Source: Marinobacter flavimaris
Lineage (GTDB): Bacteria; Pseudomonadota; Gammaproteobacteria; Pseudomonadales; Oleiphilaceae
NCBI RefSeq assembly: GCF_002933295.1
Contig: NZ_PSSW01000001.1
Coordinates: forward strand, 620,001-684,000
Direction of reading: 5' to 3'
DNA: 64,000 bases
The translations under genes and the position numbers were made by a program. Under the pieces are notes generated by a model. It saw only the letters and a program-made list of their open reading frames with translations. It had not been told where the DNA came from and did no database searches. Of the stretch, positions 57,290 to 64,000 are shown in pieces; the first letter of the stretch is position 1, and every line of letters begins with the position of its first letter.

Positions 57290-57508
57290 TCAACGGGCGC
57301 GATATACGATCCGGCCCTTGCTCAGGTCATAGGGAGTCAGCTCAACCTTGACCTTGTCACCTGTCAGGATGCGGATGTAGTTCTTGCGCATCTTTCCGGA
57401 GATATGGGCTGTCACAACATGACCGTTGCTCAGCTCAACGCGGAACATGGTGTTTGGAAGGGTATCGATAATAACGCCTTCCATTTCAATGGCATCTGAT
57501 TTCGGCAT
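57290..57508 (-). CDS. infA: Translation initiation factor IF-1
   Basis: A 72-residue OB-fold protein nearly identical in pattern to bacterial IF-1: '[20 protein letters not shown]' and '[33 protein letters not shown]'. IF-1 blocks the ribosomal A site during initiation. Position between clpA and bpt matches Pseudomonas. Confidence 0.97.
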   Translation of the reverse strand: MPKSDAIEMEGVIIDTLPNTMFRVELSNGHVVTAHISGKMRKNYIRILTGDKVKVELTPYDLSKGRIVYRAR

Positions 57509-57588
57509 TCAGTAGAAACCTCGTTTGAATATGCTTCTGGTGATTCTAAATTGCGCAATTCTGCCTGATTTATCGGCGTTTGGCAAAG

Positions 57589-58302
57589 TTAGCCTGCGTC
57601 CAGTTCACGCCAGTGCCCGTCTCTCAGTGCTTCGATGGGTCGGAAGCGTGTTTTGTAATTCATTTTTCGGCACTGCTTGATCCAGTAACCGAGGTACAGG
57701 TGAGGAAGCCCCCTGCGGCGGGCTTCCTCAATTTGCCAGAGGATTGCGAAGGTGCCGAGGCTGCGGTCCTCCAGATCAGGATCGAAAACTGTATAGATGG
57801 CCGAAAGGCCATCGTCCAGAAGATCGACTGCTGCCAGCCCTACCAGCCGTTCGCCCTGGTGGATTTCCAGAAACCAGGAATCGGTTGCGCCTTCTACCAG
57901 AAACGAGGTGAACTGTTCCCGGGTCGGCGGGTACATATCGCCGTCCTTGTGCCTTTGTTCGATGTAATTGGCGTAGAGCTGGTAATACCTCTCCGCAAAG
58001 GTGGCGGGCACCATGGTGCAGTGCAAATCCTTGTTTTTGCGGAGAACCCGCCGCTGGCTTCTGTCCGGCTTGAAATCATCAACTTTCAACCGAACCGGTA
58101 TGCAGGCATTGCACTGCTCACAGTGAGGGCGGTAGTAGTGGGATCCGCTGCGGCGAAAGCCAAGAGCCGTGAGTTGGCTGTAAAGCTTTTTGTCGATATA
58201 AGCCCGCGGATCCACAAACATGGTGGTGGCCTCGCGGTCTGGCAGGTAGCTGCAATCGTGCGGTGGTGTCGCGAAGAACACCAGGGTTCTGAGATTGCTC
58301 AT
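57589..58302 (-). CDS. bpt: Aspartate/glutamate leucyltransferase (bacterial Ate family)
   Basis: A 237-residue transferase that adds Leu from Leu-tRNA to N-terminal Asp or Glu, creating ClpS-readable N-degrons. The N-terminal Cys-rich part ('HDCSYLPDREATTMF', 'HCEQCNACIPVR') and C-terminal acyltransferase-like part ('GYWIKQCRKMNYKTRFRPIE') fit the Bpt family. It directly abuts aat (stop and start touching). Substrate class by family, not tested. Confidence 0.9.
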   Translation of the reverse strand: MSNLRTLVFFATPPHDCSYLPDREATTMFVDPRAYIDKKLYSQLTALGFRRSGSHYYRPHCEQCNACIPVRLKVDDFKPDRSQRRVLRKNKDLHCTMVPATFAERYYQLYANYIEQRHKDGDMYPPTREQFTSFLVEGATDSWFLEIHQGERLVGLAAVDLLDDGLSAIYTVFDPDLEDRSLGTFAILWQIEEARRRGLPHLYLGYWIKQCRKMNYKTRFRPIEALRDGHWRELDAG

Positions 58303-59016
58303 TCACTCCTCCGGCCCGGGCCAACGCCATCGGAAGGTCCAGTCGGTCTGATCCGGTTTCTGATCGATGCTCATCCTGAGTATAGATAAAAACTCTTCCC
58401 GTGGAATAGTCCGTGCGCCCATGGTAAGCAGGTGCCGGCTCTCTACCTGGCAATCCATGATCCGGTAGCCCCAGAGCTGTAACTGGTGCGCCAGGTGAAC
58501 CATGAGAACTTTGGACGCGTTGGTTTCCAGAGAAAACATGGATTCACCGAAGAAACACCTGCCAATGGCCAGTCCGTACATGCCACCGGCCAATTCACCA
58601 CGCTGGTTCCAGATTTCGATGGAGTGGGCGACGCCCATGCGATGCAGCTCTGAGTAGCTGGCAATCATTTCCTCGGTAATCCAGGTACCTTCGGCACGGG
58701 TTGAGGCGCAAAGGCGGATGATTCGTCCGAAGTGTCTGTCTGCGGTTACCTGGAAGCGTTGTTGGTTCAGGGTCCGGCGCAGGCTCCGTGAAACGTGGAT
58801 TTCGTTCGGAAAAAGGACACACCGCGGATTCGGTGACCACCACAAAATGGGCTGGTCGTCGCTGTACCAGGGGAAGATGCCGTTCCGGTAGGCCAGTATG
58901 AGTCGCTCGGTGGAAAGGTCGCCGCCGAGGGCAAGAAGGCCGTCCGGGTCGTCCAGGGCTTCGTTGGCGGGGGGGAACCAGAGTTGGTCCGGGTCTAGCC
59001 AGGGTAGTGAGGTCAT
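58303..59016 (-). CDS. aat: Leucyl/phenylalanyl-tRNA-protein transferase
   Basis: A 237-residue enzyme that adds Leu or Phe to N-terminal Arg or Lys of proteins. Motifs: 'GLLALGGDLSTERLILAYRN', 'GIFPWYSDDQPILWWSPNPR', and 'GESMFSLETNASKVLMVHLA'. ATG 59016 has GGAGAAGG upstream; a longer frame starting at 59133 enters the repeat and is not used. It adjoins bpt, so the two transferases are cotranscribed. Confidence 0.93.
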   Translation of the reverse strand: MTSLPWLDPDQLWFPPANEALDDPDGLLALGGDLSTERLILAYRNGIFPWYSDDQPILWWSPNPRCVLFPNEIHVSRSLRRTLNQQRFQVTADRHFGRIIRLCASTRAEGTWITEEMIASYSELHRMGVAHSIEIWNQRGELAGGMYGLAIGRCFFGESMFSLETNASKVLMVHLAHQLQLWGYRIMDCQVESRHLLTMGARTIPREEFLSILRMSIDQKPDQTDWTFRWRWPGPEE

Positions 59017-59068
59017 CCTTCTCCGGCAATTACTGCAATGTTTCGGTTCTATTTTACAGAGTACCGGC

Positions 59069-59167
59069 CGGTGGGAGCCGCCTTCTGAAACACGCTGTGA
59101 ATACGTCCTTGTACGCTTGGCTCCGCCATCCATGGCTCCGCACAGTTTCAGAAGGCGGCTCCCACCG
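59069..59167. repeat. 99-bp palindromic (MITE/REP-like) element
   Basis: A 23-bp perfect inverted repeat, CGGTGGGAGCCGCCTTCTGA plus AAC (59069-59091) and its complement (59145-59167), flanks a 53-nt loop. The loop contains a 9-bp direct repeat TGGCTCCGC (59118-59126 and 59133-59141) and a partly paired CTGTG/CACAG near the stem. No transposase gene or target duplication was found. It lies between aat and trxB. Confidence 0.75.
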
Positions 59168-59216
59168 ACCTTCGCAAACTTTTGAGTTCGCGTTCCTTTT
59201 CTTTACTCAAGCATAA

Positions 59217-60308
<1,092 letters not shown>

Positions 60309-60312
60309 CTAT

Positions 60313-61224
60313 TTACTCAAGCACAGAAACAGTTGCCAACAGCTGACGAACCCTTTCCGCGCTTTTGCCGGACTCGCCCTGTTCGAGACGGTGGGCCGCC
60401 ACTGCAGGGAACACGGCCTGGATGTCGTCAGGCAGCACGTGATGACGCCCCTCCATCAGAGCCCAGGCCTTGGCGGCCCGCACCAGTCCCAATCCCGCCC
60501 GGGGCGAAAGCCCGTAGAGAAGGCCGGGCATTCTCCGGCTCTGTTCCAGCAACCGTTGCACGTAATCCAGAAGAGCCGGGCTGGCGGTTATCCGGGTGAC
60601 GCCTTCCTGCAGGGTTTTCAGGTCGGCCTGGGAGAGCAGGGTCGGCAGCTTTTCGGTCATGGCACGACGGTCTTCGCCCTCCAGCAGCTCCCGCTCGGCC
60701 CGTGGGTCCGGATAGCCGAGGCGAAGACGCATAAGGAACCGGTCCAGTTGGGACTCGGGCAGGGGATAGGTGCCGCCCTGCTCAATGGGATTCTGCGTGG
60801 CAATCACGAAGAACGGATGGGGCAGTGGCCGGGTCTCGCCCTCGATGGACACTTGCCGTTCTTCCATGGCTTCGAGCAGAGCGCTCTGCGTTCGCGGTGA
60901 TGCCCGGTTGATTTCATCAGCCAACACCACCTGGGCAAAGATCGGGCCGGGGTGGAATACCAGGCTGCCGGCCTGTTTGTCGTACATGGAGTAACCCAGC
61001 ACATCCGCCGGAAGCAGGTCGTTGGTGAACTGGATGCGCTGGTACGTCAGCCCCATCACCTTGGCCAGGGCATGAGAAAGAGTGGTTTTGCCCATGCCGG
61101 GGATATCTTCGATCAGCAGGTGCCCCCGGGCCAGAAGCCCGCAGAGGGCTAGGCGTACCTGTTGGTCTTTGCCCAGGAGTATCTGGTTCAGTTCACTGAC
61201 TACGGTATCGACCAGTCTTTTCAT
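60313..61224 (-). CDS. MoxR-family AAA+ ATPase
   Basis: A 303-residue AAA+ protein with Walker A 'GMGKTTLS' (43-50), Walker B 'VVLADEINRASP', and the sensor/lid 'SPRAGLGLVRAAKAWALMEG'. MoxR ATPases normally chaperone or activate complexes and are encoded with a DUF58 or VWA protein. Here trxB follows and aguB precedes (8 bp), and no such partner is visible. Role is unknown. Confidence 0.88.
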   Translation of the reverse strand: MKRLVDTVVSELNQILLGKDQQVRLALCGLLARGHLLIEDIPGMGKTTLSHALAKVMGLTYQRIQFTNDLLPADVLGYSMYDKQAGSLVFHPGPIFAQVVLADEINRASPRTQSALLEAMEERQVSIEGETRPLPHPFFVIATQNPIEQGGTYPLPESQLDRFLMRLRLGYPDPRAERELLEGEDRRAMTEKLPTLLSQADLKTLQEGVTRITASPALLDYVQRLLEQSRRMPGLLYGLSPRAGLGLVRAAKAWALMEGRHHVLPDDIQAVFPAVAAHRLEQGESGKSAERVRQLLATVSVLE

Positions 61225-61231
61225 TCGGGGC

Positions 61232-62155
61232 TCAGTCTCTTACGCGTTTGAGGATGTCGCCGTAGGCGTCTATTCGGCGATCTCTCAAATACGGCCAGAT
61301 ACGGCGAACCGATTCACTGCGGTTGCGATCCAGGGTGACGGCAAGGATGCATTCGGAGCTGTCATCGCCCCGGGCCAGCAACTCACCCTGCGGGCCACAG
61401 ATAAAACTGTTGCCCCAGAAACGGATGCCGTCGCTGTGCCCGGACGGGTCGGGTTCGGTGCCTACCCGGTTCGGAGCCACGACTGGCAGGTTGTTGGCAA
61501 CGGCATGGCCCCTTTGCACGGTGACCCAGGCGTCCAGTTGACGCGCCTGTTCATCGGGGTCATCCGTTACATCCCAGCCGATCGCAGTGGGGTAGATCAG
61601 GATCTCGGCGCCAGCCAGAGCCATCAGCCTTGCGGCCTCGGGGTACCACTGGTCCCAGCACACCAGCACGCCGAGCCTGCCGACAGACGTATCGATAGGC
61701 GTGAAACCGCTGCGGCCATCGTTGAACTGGGCGTCACCGGGCGTGAAGTAGAATTTTTCATAGAAACCCGGGTCGTCCGGAATGTGCATTTTCCGGTACA
61801 GCCCTGCCAGGGAGCCGTCTTTCTCAAATACAACCGCCGTGTTGTGGTACACACCGTTCATACGACGTTCGAAAATGGATCCAACCAGCACAATACCCAG
61901 TTCCCGGGCCAGGTCAGACAGGCGCTTGCTGGTAGGGCCGGGAATCGGCTCTGCCAGCTCGAAAACAGACGTTTCCTCGGTCTGGCAAAAATATAAGGTG
62001 GCGTGAAGTTCCTGGAGGATCACCAGGTTGGCGCCACTGGCTACGGCCTCACGAACCAGTTTCTCGGTAGTGGCGAGGCTGGCGGCCTTGTCGCTGCTAC
62101 AGGCCTGCTGGATGGCGGCAACATTGATTTGGCTTTTGCGCAACTCACTGCTCAT
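61232..62155 (-). CDS. aguB: N-carbamoylputrescine amidase
   Basis: A 307-residue nitrilase-superfamily enzyme that hydrolyses N-carbamoylputrescine to putrescine, CO2 and ammonia. The catalytic triad is Glu49 (VILQELHATLYF), Lys122 (YRKMHIPDD) and Cys166 (VLVCWDQWYPE). ATG 62155 overlaps the aguA stop as TGATG, so the two are translationally coupled. The moxR gene follows after 8 bp. Confidence 0.94.
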   Translation of the reverse strand: MSSELRKSQINVAAIQQACSSDKAASLATTEKLVREAVASGANLVILQELHATLYFCQTEETSVFELAEPIPGPTSKRLSDLARELGIVLVGSIFERRMNGVYHNTAVVFEKDGSLAGLYRKMHIPDDPGFYEKFYFTPGDAQFNDGRSGFTPIDTSVGRLGVLVCWDQWYPEAARLMALAGAEILIYPTAIGWDVTDDPDEQARQLDAWVTVQRGHAVANNLPVVAPNRVGTEPDPSGHSDGIRFWGNSFICGPQGELLARGDDSSECILAVTLDRNRSESVRRIWPYLRDRRIDAYGDILKRVRD

Positions 62156-63234
62156 CAACTGACTACTCCGGCGGGCATTTGCATGGTTACACAGTGAAGG
62201 CTGCCATGCTGACGAATCAAGGGCCGGCAATTGATCGGCACTATTTCTCGTGTCGGAAAGATCTCTTTCATGACAGCGATGGCGTCCTGATCCTGATCAA
62301 CGCCGTAAACGGGAAGCAAAACCGCCTCGTTGATGATCAGGAAGTTGGCATAGGTGGCCGGAAGACGCTCACCATCCTCATCATGGATGGCATCAGGCCA
62401 GGGCAGAGGCGTCAGCTTGTAGGGGGCGCCGTCGGCCTGGCGGAACTCCTGAAGTTCCTCCTCCATGGCTGCCAACGCGCTGTAGTGTTCATCCGCCACA
62501 TCTGGGCAAGTCACGTAGCAGATGTGATCCGGGGCGCAAAATCGGGCGAGGGTATCGATGTGGCTGTCGGTGTCATCCCCGGCAAGATAGCCGTGGTTGA
62601 GCCAGAGAATCCGCCGGATTCCCAGCACCTCGGAAAGCAGCTGTTCAATCGCCGTGCGATCCATGGCCGGGTTTCGGGTGGGCGTCAGCAGGCACTCGGA
62701 TGTGGTCAGCAGGGTGCCCTCACCATCCGATTCAAATGAACCCCCTTCCAGCACAAAACCGACCTGCTGCATCCTGGTTGTGCCGAAGACGCCAGCATTG
62801 AAAAGGTGATTATTTAACGCATCGTCCTTTTCCCAGGGGAACTTTCCGCCCCAGGCGTTGAACCTGAAATCCAGCAGTGTCGGCCCTTCATCGGTGAGAA
62901 TGGTGATGGGTCCATGGTCGCGGGCCCAGGTGTCATTCGCCGGTGCCGGAACCGATCTCACGCGTCCCGGAAAGCCATTGTCCTCGGCGTACCGATTGAG
63001 GTCCCGTTCTAGCTCCTGCAGGCGGACTACGTGTTCGCAACTGATGACAAGGTGTTCGTGTGGGAGTACGGCTTTCGCGATGTCGAGGAACACCGGTTCA
63101 ACTTCGTCGATCAGGCCTGCCCAGTCGGTTCCCGGGTGGGGCCAGGTCAGCATGACGGCACTCTGGGGCGCCCACTCTGCGGGCAACACTCGTTTGGTTG
63201 TCACTACGTCACCTTGAATCATAAAAGACGCCAT
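62155..63234 (-). CDS. aguA: Agmatine deiminase
   Basis: A 359-residue pentein-fold enzyme that converts agmatine to N-carbamoylputrescine. Motifs include 'DTWARDHGPI', 'GFVLEGGSFESDGEG', 'GDDTDSHIDTLARF' and the catalytic Cys348 in 'GSLHCVTMQMPAG'. ATG 63234 is used; ATG 63222 four codons later is equally possible, as neither has a clear Shine-Dalgarno. With aguB it forms a putrescine-producing or agmatine-consuming unit. Confidence 0.93.
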   Translation of the reverse strand: MASFMIQGDVVTTKRVLPAEWAPQSAVMLTWPHPGTDWAGLIDEVEPVFLDIAKAVLPHEHLVISCEHVVRLQELERDLNRYAEDNGFPGRVRSVPAPANDTWARDHGPITILTDEGPTLLDFRFNAWGGKFPWEKDDALNNHLFNAGVFGTTRMQQVGFVLEGGSFESDGEGTLLTTSECLLTPTRNPAMDRTAIEQLLSEVLGIRRILWLNHGYLAGDDTDSHIDTLARFCAPDHICYVTCPDVADEHYSALAAMEEELQEFRQADGAPYKLTPLPWPDAIHDEDGERLPATYANFLIINEAVLLPVYGVDQDQDAIAVMKEIFPTREIVPINCRPLIRQHGSLHCVTMQMPAGVVS

Positions 63235-63305
63235 TCTAACCAACGATTGGTTGAACGTCAGGACATGGGAAGGGAATTTCCAGCCTGGAAAGGCCCCTCG
63301 GGCCT

Positions 63306-63608
63306 TCAGCGATTCGGCTTGAGAACGGTATGGATAACCCGGTCGCCTTCGAAATACACGATAAAGCCCTGATAGTGCCACTGAGTAATCGGTGGCTGGC
63401 CCACGGGACCTTCAATTTCCACGGGTGCACCCCAGGAGGCGCGCACTGATGACTGGCTCATGCCAGAGCCGGGGAAGCTGGCCTGGTCGCGATCGGCCTG
63501 GGTGCCAACTGGCACGCGGACTTCTTCAGCTACCGCGGACATCATCGGGAAAAGGGCCAGTGTGGCAGTCACTGCCAGTGCGCCGAACAGGGTAGTTTGC
63601 TTTCTCAT
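63306..63608 (-). CDS. Small exported protein of unknown function
   Basis: A 100-residue protein with a Sec signal peptide (MRKQTTLFGALAVTATLALF, cleaved near SAVA). The mature part has 'SVRASWGAPVEIEGPVGQPP' and 'WHYQGFIVYFEGDRVIHTVL', a pattern seen in short SmpA/BamE-like proteins, but there is no lipobox Cys. Function is unknown. It is on the same strand upstream of aguA with 71 bp between. Confidence 0.7.
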   Translation of the reverse strand: MRKQTTLFGALAVTATLALFPMMSAVAEEVRVPVGTQADRDQASFPGSGMSQSSVRASWGAPVEIEGPVGQPPITQWHYQGFIVYFEGDRVIHTVLKPNR

Positions 63609-63703
63609 TGATGGGTCTCCATGAAAACTGATGCCCTCGGGAGGACATGGATAAAGCGTAATATCCGAAAAAGATTAGCAAAAGTCACTCGTTTTTCCCC
63701 AGT

Positions 63704-64000
63704 CTACTCCTTTTGACGCTGTCGAATCTGCCACCGCATCACATGTCGTGCGATTTGCTGGCGATCGCTGTCCTCAATCCGGGCGAATTCGGTGTGGACC
63801 CTTGCTCCGCCTGACGAATCGGGGTGTACCTCGATAACTCGGGCAACTGCGCGGGGCTGGAAAAGTTCGGGTGGGAGGGTCATTCGAACGGCGAGCCGGT
63901 CTCCCGGCTGCCAGGCAGGGGTGCTGCTCGAGAACGACAGCCCACCCTCGCTCAGGGTTACTTCCTGCCAGTCCTCAGGTTGCAACGGATTTTGCTCAAA
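63704..64000 (-). CDS. PilZ-domain protein, 5' end missing
   Basis: The frame is open to the last base of the window, so the N-terminus lies outside. The visible 99 residues include 'VTLSEGGLSFSSSTPAWQPG' and 'ARVHTEFARIEDSDRQQIAR', the typical second half of PilZ domains (D/NxSxxG-like: SEGG here). PilZ proteins bind c-di-GMP. Whether the Arg-rich c-di-GMP motif is present cannot be judged. Confidence 0.72.
   Translation of the reverse strand, partial: FEQNPLQPEDWQEVTLSEGGLSFSSSTPAWQPGDRLAVRMTLPPELFQPRAVARVIEVHPDSSGGARVHTEFARIEDSDRQQIARHVMRWQIRQRQKE

Noticed and set aside
58303..59133. Long aat frame beginning at 59133
   Set aside because: The extension is encoded by the palindromic element; ATG 59016 has GGAGAAGG upstream and the family start.
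59069..59167. Palindrome read as an intrinsic terminator of aat or trxB
   Set aside because: Arms of 23 bp, a 53-nt loop and no T-run do not fit; aat runs away from it and it lies upstream of aat and downstream of trxB.

Overview
The window is a contiguous stretch of chromosome from a marine, oil-associated type of gammaproteobacterium. Gene content, moderate-to-high GC and gene order resemble Marinobacter, with blocks that keep Pseudomonas order (htpX - small conserved gene - alaA - glutathione peroxidase; mnmA-hflD-purB; csp/clpS-clpA-infA-bpt-aat-trxB). The genus is an inference from gene content; no rRNA gene is present. About 62 protein genes fill the window densely. I found no tRNA, rRNA, CRISPR array, prophage or intact insertion sequence.

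Layout. 1-3.96 kb: end of a TonB-like C-terminal-domain gene, a sodium:solute symporter, and the polyhydroxyalkanoate pair phaC-phaP. 4.1-8.8 kb: a DksA/TraR zinc-finger protein, then an FtsX/MacB-type ABC exporter and its HlyD-type adaptor. 8.9-12.8 kb: D-aminoacylase-like amidohydrolase, DUF2238 membrane protein, SLC13 transporter. 13.0-17.6 kb: an envelope operon of a stand-alone C39 peptidase, a FapF-like barrel, a FadL-family barrel and a MalM-like lipoprotein. 17.6-20.0 kb: polysaccharide deacetylase, DnaJ-related protein, TetR regulator. 20.1-29.7 kb: ttcA facing the full cbb3 oxidase cluster (ccoNOQP, ccoGHIS and a SafE-type membrane protein). 29.9-36.3 kb: hydrolase, diguanylate cyclase, rlmM, small monooxygenase, tusA, dsbD. 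36.3-42.8 kb: epmC, rhlB, pdxB, htpX, alaA, glutathione peroxidase. 42.8-48.1 kb: hybrid sensor kinase, unknown membrane-anchored protein, LysR regulator, GNAT protein. 48.1-53.7 kb: roxA, purB, hflD, mnmA, nudJ, rluE. 53.9-60.2 kb: cold-shock protein and the N-degron degradation set clpS, clpA, bpt and aat with infA and trxB. 60.3-64 kb: MoxR ATPase, agmatine catabolism genes aguB and aguA, a small exported protein and a PilZ-domain gene cut by the window end.

How parts work together. cbb3 oxidase structural and assembly genes lie in line. Two Anr/FNR-like sites precede ccoN, one exactly at -41.5 from a plausible -10. A better-matching site (TTGACaagcATCAA) lies between phaP and the DksA-like gene and is similarly placed for phaP, so carbon storage may respond to oxygen limitation. 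ClpS, ClpA, Bpt and Aat form a complete N-degron pathway. TtcA, MnmA and TusA touch sulfur transfer to tRNA, and EpmC and RoxA are both hydroxylases of the translation machinery.

The most unusual unit is the 13.0-17.6 kb operon: it pairs a FapD-like peptidase with a FapF-like porin but has no amyloid subunit gene, and it continues into a lipid-type transporter and a lipoprotein. A 99-bp palindromic element at 59.07 kb looks like a MITE/REP-type dispersed repeat.
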